DNA of 64,000 nucleotides from Bacteroidales bacterium (GTDB lineage Bacteria; Bacteroidota; Bacteroidia; Bacteroidales; UBA12077), in NCBI GenBank assembly GCA_016342685.1, contig JAEINU010000001.1, positions 124,001 through 188,000 on the forward strand. Reading direction: 5' to 3'. Below the pieces are notes generated by a model. It did not search any database, had not been told where the DNA came from, and worked only from the letters and a program-made list of their open reading frames with translations. Made by a program: the position numbers and the translations under genes. Below are positions 42,821 through 50,728 of the stretch, in pieces. Numbering within the stretch: position 1 is the first letter of the stretch; each line of letters begins with the position of its first letter.

Positions 42821-44125
42821 TTGATATTAATATATTCACCAAAATCTTCGCCACGTCTTGAGTTCATTTTAAAATTTATTTTTAATGATATTCAAGGAGT
42901 TGAATTCCAGTTAACTCAAGATCTAAATGAGTTTGAATCTTCTAAATTATCAAAATTAAATTATTCAAGTGAAAAAATTGATGGGTGCATTCAAATAGTG
43001 CCCGAAGGTTTCTTGTTCGAAACTGACATTTTGCAAAAAGAAATCAACTTAAGTGAATGGGGAGGGAATAAAGTTTTTTTTGAAACGTCTAAAGATTCAG
43101 ATGTACCTTTTGATTTATTCGCTGCTAGTTTTTATTTAATTAGCAGGTACGAGGAGTATTTACCTTTTAGTGCTGATCAGCACGGAAGGTTCGAAGCAAA
43201 TCAGAGTTTAGCTTATAAACACGGGTTTTTACACGATCCTATTGTCGATCAATGGTCGTGTAAATTGGCAGGAACAATACAAAATAAATTCCCCGAGTAT
43301 AAAACCTGTGAGCGGGAGTTTAAATACATTTCTACCATTGATGTAGATAATGCATATGCCTATTTGTATAAAGGAACGGTAAGAACCATTGGAGCTACAA
43401 TGCGAGATTTGTTAAAATTAAATTTTAACGAAAATATCAAGCGTTTTCAGGCCTTAACAGGTGAAAAAGATCCTTTTGACACCTATGGTTATTTAGATGC
43501 ATTGCATAAGCAATATGGAATAGAACCACATTGGTTTTTCTTAGTTGGAAATTACAATACATACGATAAAAATCTACCTTTAGATAATGAATCCTTTCAG
43601 GAATTAATTAAAGAAATTTCTGAGAATGCAGAAATTGGTATTCATCCATCTTACGAATCAAATAAAGATTTTAAACAGTTAAAAAAAGAATTTGATTATT
43701 TGAGTGCTTTATCGAAAGAACCGATTAAGAAAAGTCGTCAGCATTATTTAAAATTACTTTTTAACGAAACTTACCAGAATCTTTTGAAGTTGGGAATAAA
43801 AGAGGATTATACATTAGGATATGCTGGTGATGTAGGATTTAGAGCGGGAACTTGTACGCCGTTTTATTTTTATGATTTATATGCAGAGAAGGAGACTGAT
43901 TTAAAGATTTTTCCGTTTCAAGTGATGGATGCAACATTAAATCAGTATTTAAAATTAAATGTCGAAGGAGCTATCGAATTAGTTTCAGAAATAATAAATA
44001 AGGTAAAACAAGTAAACGGAACATTTATAAGCTTATGGCACAACGAATCGCTCAGCGATCATGGTCACTGGAAAGGCTGGGAGTCGGTTTATAAGACAAT
44101 GTTAGAAAATATTTTTAAGAAATAG
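42821..44125 (+). CDS. Polysaccharide deacetylase-like protein
   Basis: A 434-residue protein without signal peptide. The N-terminal half (1-165) matches a domain seen in front of Bacteroidota deacetylases (SRYEEYLPFSADQHGRF, then HDPIVDQW); the C-terminal half carries carbohydrate-esterase-4-like features: the metal/base motif STIDVDNAYAY (171-181), GIHPSYES and a late YAGDVGFRAGTCTPF segment. CE4 enzymes remove acetyl groups from sugars in a metal-dependent way; here the substrate is likely a surface or biosynthetic glycan. The start is TTG; the resulting MILIYSPKSSPR is typical. The next gene starts 4 bases after the stop, so the two are cotranscribed. Confidence 0.8.
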   Translation: MILIYSPKSSPRLEFILKFIFNDIQGVEFQLTQDLNEFESSKLSKLNYSSEKIDGCIQIVPEGFLFETDILQKEINLSEWGGNKVFFETSKDSDVPFDLFAASFYLISRYEEYLPFSADQHGRFEANQSLAYKHGFLHDPIVDQWSCKLAGTIQNKFPEYKTCEREFKYISTIDVDNAYAYLYKGTVRTIGATMRDLLKLNFNENIKRFQALTGEKDPFDTYGYLDALHKQYGIEPHWFFLVGNYNTYDKNLPLDNESFQELIKEISENAEIGIHPSYESNKDFKQLKKEFDYLSALSKEPIKKSRQHYLKLLFNETYQNLLKLGIKEDYTLGYAGDVGFRAGTCTPFYFYDLYAEKETDLKIFPFQVMDATLNQYLKLNVEGAIELVSEIINKVKQVNGTFISLWHNESLSDHGHWKGWESVYKTMLENIFKK

Positions 44126-44129
44126 AGGT

Positions 44130-45041
44130 TTGGAGATAATATATTTAAAGCACAACCAAATTGACAAACAAAAATGGGATGCTGCAATTGAGAATTCGGA
44201 AAATGGCTTGGTGTATGCTTTGTCGTGGTATTTAGATATTGTTTCGCCAAACTGGGAGGCTTTAATTGTTGGCGATTACGAGATTGTAATGCCTTTAACC
44301 ATCAGAAAGAAATTTGGTTTAAGATACTTTTTTAAACCAGTTTTTGTACACTTCTTAGGCGTGTTTTCAAAGAAAAAAATATATTTTGATATTGTAGAAG
44401 CCTTTGTAGTCAAAACATTACAGTATGTTAGTTTTATAGATAATTGGTTTAATCCAGAGAATAATTTTCGTGTAAGTCAGAATTTTATAGAGAAAAAATC
44501 TCAGATCCTTGATTTAAATTCCGATTACAATACAATTCATTCAAATTATTCAAGGAGCAATAAGAATAATTTTAAAAAAGTTCGAAATGCAGGACTTAGT
44601 ATTGAAAAAAACTTTAACAAGGATATTCTTATAACCTTACTGAAAGGAATGTATTCACGGAAAAATGTTGATGGAGTTGCTGAAAAGGATTTTGAGAATT
44701 TGGGAAAAATTATGGATTATGCTTTGGTAAATAATTTAGGTGAATACTATACGATAGTATCTGAAGGAATTCCTTGTTCTGCTGGATTTTATTTAAAATG
44801 GAAAAACAGATCAATTATATATCACGCAGCAAACGAGCTGGGGAGAAAGAAACGCTCCATGTTTTTATTGGTCGATGAATACATAAAAGATCACGCAGGG
44901 CAGAATTTAAGTTTAGATTTTGCTGGGTCTAATATCCCTGGCGTTGCTGGTTGGAATACTGGTTTTGGCGCACAAAATTTAAAATTTTATGCTATAAGAA
45001 TTAATAAGCTTCCTATTCCGCTAAGATGGATTAAAAAGTAA
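44130..45041 (+). CDS. FemAB/GNAT-like acyltransferase
   Basis: A 303-residue protein of the GNAT/FemAB fold. Recognisable parts are the N-terminal NSENGLVYALSWYLD, a central region with YSRSNKNNFKKV typical of acyl- or aminoacyl-transferring proteins of this type (about 140-155), and LSLDFAGSNIPGVAGWNTGF (about 266-285) with FGA at the end. Members join acyl or aminoacyl groups to cell-envelope molecules; the donor here is not known. The start is TTG, with TAGAGG just before it, 4 bases after the deacetylase stop. It converges with the hexapeptide acyltransferase gene; a single base separates the stops. Confidence 0.72.
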   Translation: MEIIYLKHNQIDKQKWDAAIENSENGLVYALSWYLDIVSPNWEALIVGDYEIVMPLTIRKKFGLRYFFKPVFVHFLGVFSKKKIYFDIVEAFVVKTLQYVSFIDNWFNPENNFRVSQNFIEKKSQILDLNSDYNTIHSNYSRSNKNNFKKVRNAGLSIEKNFNKDILITLLKGMYSRKNVDGVAEKDFENLGKIMDYALVNNLGEYYTIVSEGIPCSAGFYLKWKNRSIIYHAANELGRKKRSMFLLVDEYIKDHAGQNLSLDFAGSNIPGVAGWNTGFGAQNLKFYAIRINKLPIPLRWIKK

Positions 45042-45042
45042 A

Positions 45043-45576
45043 TTATGTTTTATATGGATCGATTTTTCGGATAACTTTTGCTGGATTCCCAGCAATAACC
45101 TGGTTTCCTTCGGGAAATGATTTTGTTACAACAGCACCAGCTCCAACAATCGTATGCTCGCCTAATTCAACTTCAGGTAAAATAGTTGCACCAGTTGCAA
45201 TCCAAGAGTTTTTTCTAATAACTATGGGTTTAGCATCTTTAAATTTACTAAAATCTTCTAAATCGTGATTCCGACTTATAATGGAAATTTTAGCCGCAGT
45301 TATTACATTTTCTTCGAATATTATTCCGCATCGTCCATCAATATAACATGACGATCCATAGCCGGGATATTTATTACCACGTTTAATTTTTTCGTGGCAT
45401 TTAATTTGAGAAGTAAAATGAACAGGCCAAGGTACTTTTCTGTTGTAACCCAAAATCTTTTGTCTGAAAGCATATGAGAATAATTCTTTGATCGAATATG
45501 GGGTCAAGGATTGATTGATATCCTTATATATAATGCGTAATAAAAAATAAAAGAAATTTTTAATTGCTGATTTCAT
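45043..45576 (-). CDS. Hexapeptide-repeat acyltransferase (left-handed beta-helix)
   Basis: A 177-residue acetyltransferase-like protein. The C-terminal two thirds show hexapeptide repeats: GSSCYIDGRCGIIFEENV, ISIISRNHD, IVIRKNSWIATGATILPEV and ending AVVTKSFPEGNQVIAGNPA, the usual xenobiotic/serine-O-acetyltransferase end. The substrate is likely a sugar or lipid-linked precursor of the surface polymer made by this locus. It begins 4 bases after the asparagine-synthase-like gene stop and is the last gene of a compact operon. Confidence 0.88.
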   Translation of the reverse strand: MKSAIKNFFYFLLRIIYKDINQSLTPYSIKELFSYAFRQKILGYNRKVPWPVHFTSQIKCHEKIKRGNKYPGYGSSCYIDGRCGIIFEENVITAAKISIISRNHDLEDFSKFKDAKPIVIRKNSWIATGATILPEVELGEHTIVGAGAVVTKSFPEGNQVIAGNPAKVIRKIDPYKT

Positions 45577-45580
45577 GTTT

Positions 45581-47182
45581 TTATAAATTCGACTTGATCT
45601 GCTTTAAATACCAATGTGCAAGATAAGCATTTTGAGTTTGAATTTCATTTTCGTCGAAATCTCTTTTTAATCTTAATTCCGCTTTTATCTCTTTTAAAAC
45701 TAAGCTGTAATTTAAATAATCAGATGGTTTACTAAGGTTCCTTAATAATCGTTTTGGGATTATTTTTTTTACTTTTTGCTTGAATTTAAAGTATTTAAAT
45801 TTCCTTGGAGATAAATCTTTTCCAGAATCGAAATTTATATTGTAATTATTAAAATAATCACTCAAAGTTTTGTTATATAGTATCTTCCCATATTTGTATC
45901 TGTATGGAACGTTTTTAAAAAAATCTACTAATTCTTTATCCCAATATGGAAATCGAAATTCATACCCGAAAAATTGATAAATATGGGCAGCTTGAGCAAT
46001 GAATTTGGATAAGTTTTCTTTTATTTCCCAATTCTCGAATATCGAATAAGCGTATAAATTATTTCTATTTTTTATAGATTCTGAAAGTTGTAATTTGATT
46101 TTATTATTGATTTCTTTTTTATTCTTAGCAGAGATTTTAGTGTGAATATATCTATTTTCAACGATTTTTTGTGCAATTTGATTTATTGAGGCTTTTAGTT
46201 TTATTCCTCCATTTTTATAAAGTTGAGAACCTCCCAAAAAATCACCCGAATATCCTGGAATAAAAATGGCGTCATCAGAAATAATTTTATTTTCTTTTAA
46301 AAATTTTAAAGCAAAATAATCCTGAAACATAAATGATGATGAATACTTAGAATAAAATTTATAATACTCTAGAAATTTTTCATCTTTTAAATATTCACCA
46401 ATAGTTTCGGAATTGTATTTTATAAATGTCCATTTAAAACCAAGCTCTTTAGCAACTTTTTCTGAAATTTCTTTTTCAAAATTATCTGTAGAATTTCCAA
46501 AGGTATAACACAGAACATTCGAATAATTATGCTCTTTTAATTTACAGGCAATTAAACGCGAATCTAATCCACCACTTAAAGGAACAACAGCCATTCTGTT
46601 GTTAAGAGATTTTACAAGTCTTTCAAAAGTTTGGTCAAATATCTTTTTTGATTTTGGCATTAACTCGGAATAATCCAATGAGGAAGATGCTGAAATAGAA
46701 TAATCGAAATATGATTTTATCTGTATCTTTTCATCATTGTAGATTATATATTCGCCAGCTTGTGTAACATTTATTTCATTAATTAAAGTATTGTGTCCAC
46801 TTACAAATCCAGCAGATTTAAACTCAGCTTCTGATAATTCATTAATTTCTACCTTATTAATCTTTTTTAAGATTGTGTTATAATCATCCGAGATAAAAAT
46901 GTTTTGATCTTTAATAGAATAAAAAATTGGACATGATCGTATAATATCATTAGCAAACAGAAATTTATTTTCTGATATTTGAATAAAAACTGTAAAAAGC
47001 CCATTTGCAGAGGATATCTTTTTAATAAAATCCTTTTCTGTTTTTATATCATCGAAGTATTTAATAACATTTTCATTTTCAAAATATCTTTGATCTGAAT
47101 CAAATAAAAAACCTTTAACAAAAATATTTTTTTCATTAAACCATTTAAAACCTTTATTTGAAATAAAATCCGCCTTTATCAT
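45581..47182 (-). CDS. Asparagine-synthase-like ATP-dependent ligase lacking the glutaminase cysteine
   Basis: A 533-residue protein. The N-terminal domain (1-about 165) has the AsnB Ntn fold pattern (ANGLFTVF, then FLFANDIIRSCPIFYS and IFISDDYN), but no cysteine at position 2, so glutamine cannot be used as nitrogen donor in the usual way. The C-terminal ATP-pyrophosphatase domain has the P-loop SGGLDS at 203-208. The start ATG 47182 overlaps the TGA of the CapA-like gene (ATGA), which fixes it; an earlier in-frame ATG at 47224 lies inside that gene. Relatives with this loss include amide- or lactam-forming ligases; here it probably modifies a surface polymer or peptide (inference). Confidence 0.82.
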   Translation of the reverse strand: MIKADFISNKGFKWFNEKNIFVKGFLFDSDQRYFENENVIKYFDDIKTEKDFIKKISSANGLFTVFIQISENKFLFANDIIRSCPIFYSIKDQNIFISDDYNTILKKINKVEINELSEAEFKSAGFVSGHNTLINEINVTQAGEYIIYNDEKIQIKSYFDYSISASSSLDYSELMPKSKKIFDQTFERLVKSLNNRMAVVPLSGGLDSRLIACKLKEHNYSNVLCYTFGNSTDNFEKEISEKVAKELGFKWTFIKYNSETIGEYLKDEKFLEYYKFYSKYSSSFMFQDYFALKFLKENKIISDDAIFIPGYSGDFLGGSQLYKNGGIKLKASINQIAQKIVENRYIHTKISAKNKKEINNKIKLQLSESIKNRNNLYAYSIFENWEIKENLSKFIAQAAHIYQFFGYEFRFPYWDKELVDFFKNVPYRYKYGKILYNKTLSDYFNNYNINFDSGKDLSPRKFKYFKFKQKVKKIIPKRLLRNLSKPSDYLNYSLVLKEIKAELRLKRDFDENEIQTQNAYLAHWYLKQIKSNL

Positions 47183-48273
47183 TTTGAAGGTTTGTTTAAT
47201 AGTTTGTATATAAATGCATTCCAATAAATTGATCTATTGTTAGAGTCGAAAATTATTTTAAATGCTTTTGCATAAAATTTAAAATCAAAAAGTAATGTGA
47301 AACTATTTTTTTTGTGTAGAGGCGTATTTTTAGATTGCTCTTTGGGTATTGGCAACCTCTCAATTAAGGTTCTATGTGCTTCTTGTCTCCACTTTTTCTT
47401 GTAATTTGTAAAATCAGAAACAGAATTAAAACGATTTATTATTTCTTGATCTCCCAACTCTATAAGTCCATCTTTTCGATTAATCTTAATCGGAATTAAT
47501 TCGTATTGGTATGAATCATTATCGAAACTAATAACTAAAATTGCACTTTCAGCAGTATATTTATAATAATGATGTGGTTGTATATCGAAGATAAAGTTAC
47601 CCAAAGAATAGAAAATACTAGTTTTTCCTAATTTTTCGAATCCTTGTAATGTGTGCGAATGATGAGAAATTAGGAAGTCTGGAGTGAATTTCTGTTGTAT
47701 CCTTTTTAAATGGTTTCTTTTTGTTGTTGATGGATATAATGTATATTCCTCACCACCATGATGGAATATAATATTCCAGTTGTGTTGTTTGTTTGAATTA
47801 TCTTTTAAATGTTGCTTTGTGCTAACAACTATATTTTCTTTGTTTTTTAATTTTTCGGTATAGCTGGATAAGTTTATTTTAATATCCTTGCCAATTATTA
47901 TCGAATTATTTATTGATTCATTTTTTAACCATGCTCCAAAATAGAAGCACTCGTTTTTATTTATTTCACTTAATGTATCTAATAAGCCTTCTTTTCCTGA
48001 ATCGGAAATGTGATTATTCGCGAGATTAAAAACTTTTATATTTCTTTCTTTTAGGTAAGAAATAGAGTTTGGAGGACTTGTAACTTTAATGTTTCGATTT
48101 GCATGGTGATTTTTATCTGTAACGGGACCTTCTAAATTACAAATACAATAATCTACACCGTTAAGAATGTCAAGGATCTCATTTGAAAAGATTTCTTCAT
48201 TATTTCTTATTTTTTTTTCAAATGAACCCGTGAAACTTAGGTCTCCTGTTATAGCTAGTTTAATCTTTTTCAA
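47179..48273 (-). CDS. CapA-family (poly-gamma-glutamate synthesis type) metallophosphoesterase
   Basis: A 364-residue protein of the PGA_cap family, related to calcineurin-like phosphoesterases. The metal-binding motifs are present: GDLS (10-13), NLEGPV (46-51), ANNH (85-88), HHGGE (171-175), SHHSHTLQG (203-211) and SLGNFIFD (223-230). CapA proteins take part in polyglutamate capsule assembly, but the partner ligase CapB/CapC is not seen here, so a different polymer may be handled. No signal peptide is visible. It overlaps the flippase gene by 14 bases upstream and the ligase gene by 4 bases downstream, so all are translated together. Confidence 0.86.
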   Translation of the reverse strand: MKKIKLAITGDLSFTGSFEKKIRNNEEIFSNEILDILNGVDYCICNLEGPVTDKNHHANRNIKVTSPPNSISYLKERNIKVFNLANNHISDSGKEGLLDTLSEINKNECFYFGAWLKNESINNSIIIGKDIKINLSSYTEKLKNKENIVVSTKQHLKDNSNKQHNWNIIFHHGGEEYTLYPSTTKRNHLKRIQQKFTPDFLISHHSHTLQGFEKLGKTSIFYSLGNFIFDIQPHHYYKYTAESAILVISFDNDSYQYELIPIKINRKDGLIELGDQEIINRFNSVSDFTNYKKKWRQEAHRTLIERLPIPKEQSKNTPLHKKNSFTLLFDFKFYAKAFKIIFDSNNRSIYWNAFIYKLLNKPSK

Positions 48274-49552
48274 TTGCTTGAGTGTTTGAGATTTTAAGTA
48301 TATAAACCATCAAGAAAATATTAAAAAGCACTCCCGTTAAAGAAAATAATAATATTGAATAAGTAATGCTTCCAAAGAATTTGTATCCAACAAATAAAGA
48401 TAAAAATCTGAATGCTAAAAGTGAAATATCATAAATCAATAATTGATTCTGTTTATTAAGGATAGTAATAATATATGTCATTGGCGAATTCAAAAACATA
48501 AAGAATAACCAAGGAATAAGTAGTTGTGTAAATGTGCCAGCAAGTTTCCATTCCTGTCCGAAAAGTAAACCAAAAATAAAAGGAGCAAAAGCAAGAATAA
48601 AAATAGTTGGAATTATTGCAAGTTTTGCAAGCTTTTTATAAGTCGAAATTATTAAGCTCTTAAGATTAACACCGCTATTGTGTCTTTTTGAAGCTTCATT
48701 ATAAAGTACCTGTCCTACGGATTGACTAACTAATCCCATCGGTGTTGCTATAATTCTATGTGCTAATCCATATAAGGCGGTCATTTCCAGGCTATAGTAG
48801 CTAGTTAGTAAGAATATTGGTAAATGATTTGATAAAGTGTTCGAAACTGCAATACTTGTATTGTATATTGGTATTTTTTTATATCTACTTATTAAATCAA
48901 ATACTCGTTTAAGCGATGAGTGCTTAGTTTTAGTTATTTTTTCTTTAAAGGAACTATATATACCATAAATGGCGGAAATAAATTGACCGCTAATTAAACC
49001 AATAATTAGTCCAAATTTTAGAAATGAAAATAGGCCTAGGCTAATCTGTACTATCGATGAAGTAAGTGATTTGGATACATTTATTATCGAGATGTCTTTA
49101 AAGTTATTATTTCTATTAAGCCAGTAAGAGCAGGCTTGAACTATTCCCAAAAAAAGAAGTGACAGGGGTAAAACATATAATAATCCGCCAATATTTTTAT
49201 CTCCTAGTATATTGGTAATTGGATCAAATAACAATAGAATAACTAAAAATACTATTCCTGAAATTATTAGCGATGTTAAAAGACTTGTAATAAAAAGAGT
49301 TCTTCCTTCGTCTTTTTTATTGGGTAATACAATTGCCAATTCAAGTTTTAGGCTTATAAATGTCGATAGAATCATACACAAGGAAGAGTAGATGAAAAAG
49401 ATACCAAATTGTTCTTTTGTAAATACTCTTGTAAGAACTAATGTTGCAAGTAATGGTATTGCTTGGGCTATTGAGAATCCTGAAAAGAGTATGAATACAT
49501 TTTTATATGTATCCTTCTTAAATGCATTTTTTAGTTTTGATTTTATTTGCAT
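48260..49552 (-). CDS. Polysaccharide flippase (Wzx/MATE-like)
   Basis: A 430-residue inner-membrane protein with about twelve helices of the polysaccharide_synt family. The N-terminus NVFILFSGFSIAQAIPLLA and TRVFTKEQFGIFFIYSS are typical of Wzx-type lipid-linked oligosaccharide flippases. It presumably moves a lipid-linked precursor across the inner membrane. It is the first gene of the minus-strand polymer operon and overlaps the CapA-like gene by 14 bases; ftsE ends 41 bases upstream, so transcription may run through from there. Confidence 0.86.
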   Translation of the reverse strand: MQIKSKLKNAFKKDTYKNVFILFSGFSIAQAIPLLATLVLTRVFTKEQFGIFFIYSSLCMILSTFISLKLELAIVLPNKKDEGRTLFITSLLTSLIISGIVFLVILLLFDPITNILGDKNIGGLLYVLPLSLLFLGIVQACSYWLNRNNNFKDISIINVSKSLTSSIVQISLGLFSFLKFGLIIGLISGQFISAIYGIYSSFKEKITKTKHSSLKRVFDLISRYKKIPIYNTSIAVSNTLSNHLPIFLLTSYYSLEMTALYGLAHRIIATPMGLVSQSVGQVLYNEASKRHNSGVNLKSLIISTYKKLAKLAIIPTIFILAFAPFIFGLLFGQEWKLAGTFTQLLIPWLFFMFLNSPMTYIITILNKQNQLLIYDISLLAFRFLSLFVGYKFFGSITYSILLFSLTGVLFNIFLMVYILKISNTQAIEKD

Positions 49553-49593
49553 TAGGAAAACTCTAATTCTTAAATTATTATGAGATGTAATGT

Positions 49594-50304
49594 TTATTCC
49601 TTTAAACTTTCAAAGTCAATTTCCTTATTCTGATCTTCCTCAATAACTTTTCCGTTATCGAATTGCACTGTTCTGGCAGGGAATTTCTTAACGATATTGT
49701 AATCGTGTGTTGCCATAACAACTGTTCTGCCGTTATTGCTAATTTCAAGAAATAGTTCCATTAAGTTTTCTGATGTTTCAGGGTCAAGATTTCCTGTTGG
49801 TTCATCAGCTAAAATTATTTCAGGATCGTTCAATAAAGCACGAGCAATAACAACACGTTGTTGTTCACCACCCGATAATTGATGAGGCATTTTATATCCT
49901 TTGTATCCAAGACCTACGCGATCAAGAACCTGAGCGATTCTGTCGTTTATTTCAGATTTATTTTTCCATCCGGTTGCTTTTAATACAAATTGTAAATTAT
50001 CAAAAACAGTTCTATCGGTAAGTAATTTAAAATCCTGAAAAACGATTCCTAGCTTTCTTCTTAAAAGAGGAACTTGTTTAGTTTTTAGTTTTGTAAGATC
50101 AAAACCTGCTACTTTTGCTCCATTTTCTTTAATTGGGATTTCGGCATTAATGGTTTTAATCAAACTCGTTTTTCCACTTCCCACTTTCCCAATTAAATAT
50201 ACAAATTCGCCTTTTTCGATAGAAAGATTAACATCTTTAAGAATTAAATTATCTTTTTGAAAAATACTTGCGTTCTCAAATTCTATGATTGTATCTAATG
50301 CCAT
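49594..50304 (-). CDS. ftsE: Cell division ATP-binding protein FtsE
   Basis: ABC ATPase of 236 residues that, with FtsX, controls septal peptidoglycan hydrolysis. Walker A GKVGSGKTS (39-47), Q-loop region VFQDFKLL, signature LSGGEQQR, Walker B with ILADEPTGNLD and ATHD are all intact. The sequence is of the FtsE subfamily (KLTDRTVF-like stretch LLTDRTVFDNL). The start ATG shares its A with the TAA of the upstream small gene (TAATG), with AGGA before it, pointing to translational coupling. No ftsX is adjacent in the window. The downstream flippase is 41 bases away. Confidence 0.93.
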   Translation of the reverse strand: MALDTIIEFENASIFQKDNLILKDVNLSIEKGEFVYLIGKVGSGKTSLIKTINAEIPIKENGAKVAGFDLTKLKTKQVPLLRRKLGIVFQDFKLLTDRTVFDNLQFVLKATGWKNKSEINDRIAQVLDRVGLGYKGYKMPHQLSGGEQQRVVIARALLNDPEIILADEPTGNLDPETSENLMELFLEISNNGRTVVMATHDYNIVKKFPARTVQFDNGKVIEEDQNKEIDFESLKE

Positions 50305-50507
50305 TATTCCTCAATTTTTTTTAATATGCCAAATGGAGTTGTATTTATTAACTGTAAAATTCTTTCTTTATAATCTTCTAAGCCAAATTTTTTAATCTGA
50401 TTGTCGGGATTATTCGTTTTGAAATGAGCTAATAATACAAATTGATTATCTCTAATTTGAACATAATCAGGTATTTTGTCTGTTCCTTGTGTCTTTAAAA
50501 AATACAT
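50304..50507 (-). CDS. Small conserved-looking protein coupled to ftsE
   Basis: A 67-residue protein (MYFLKTQGTDKIPDYVQIRD, ending TTPFGILKKIEE) with no signal peptide or known motif that I recognise. It overlaps the ftsE start (TAATG), and a -7 element lies at 50529-50536, so it is a real first gene of the ftsE transcript rather than a chance frame. The mixed beta/helical composition suggests a small soluble cytoplasmic protein. Confidence 0.72.
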   Translation of the reverse strand: MYFLKTQGTDKIPDYVQIRDNQFVLLAHFKTNNPDNQIKKFGLEDYKERILQLINTTPFGILKKIEE

Positions 50508-50528
50508 GGTATGCTATTTGCTTTATCA

Positions 50529-50536
50529 CAAATGTA
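50529..50536 (-). promoter_or_regulatory. -7 promoter element of the small gene-ftsE transcript
   Basis: On the minus strand this reads TACATTTG, an exact TAnnTTTG match 21 bases before the ATG at 50507. A TTG at the proper distance was not seen. The rest of the 221-base divergent region up to 50728 is AT-rich. Confidence 0.35.
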
Positions 50537-50728
50537 GATAAAAAATCTTGTTTTTTGATTTATTGCATCTTGGATAAAACGAATTGATATTAACAATATT
50601 TTAAATTATCGTTTTGTTTAGGAAATATTTCTAGTAATTAACAGTTTTATGTTAATTAAAAAGGTTTTATTTCATTAACAGGTAAGCTAAATCTTCTTAA
50701 ATTTATGCGAATTTCAAGGGTAGAATTT

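Noticed and set aside
45581-47224. Earlier ATG (47224) for the asparagine-synthase-like gene
   Set aside because: It lies 46 bases inside the CapA-like gene; ATG 47182 gives the ATGA overlap typical of coupled genes and a normal family N-terminus.
45043-49552. Horizontal acquisition of the minus-strand polymer operon from base composition
   Set aside because: The stretch looks more AT-rich than its neighbours by eye, but I did not compute it; a sliding-window GC and codon-usage test is needed before claiming transfer.
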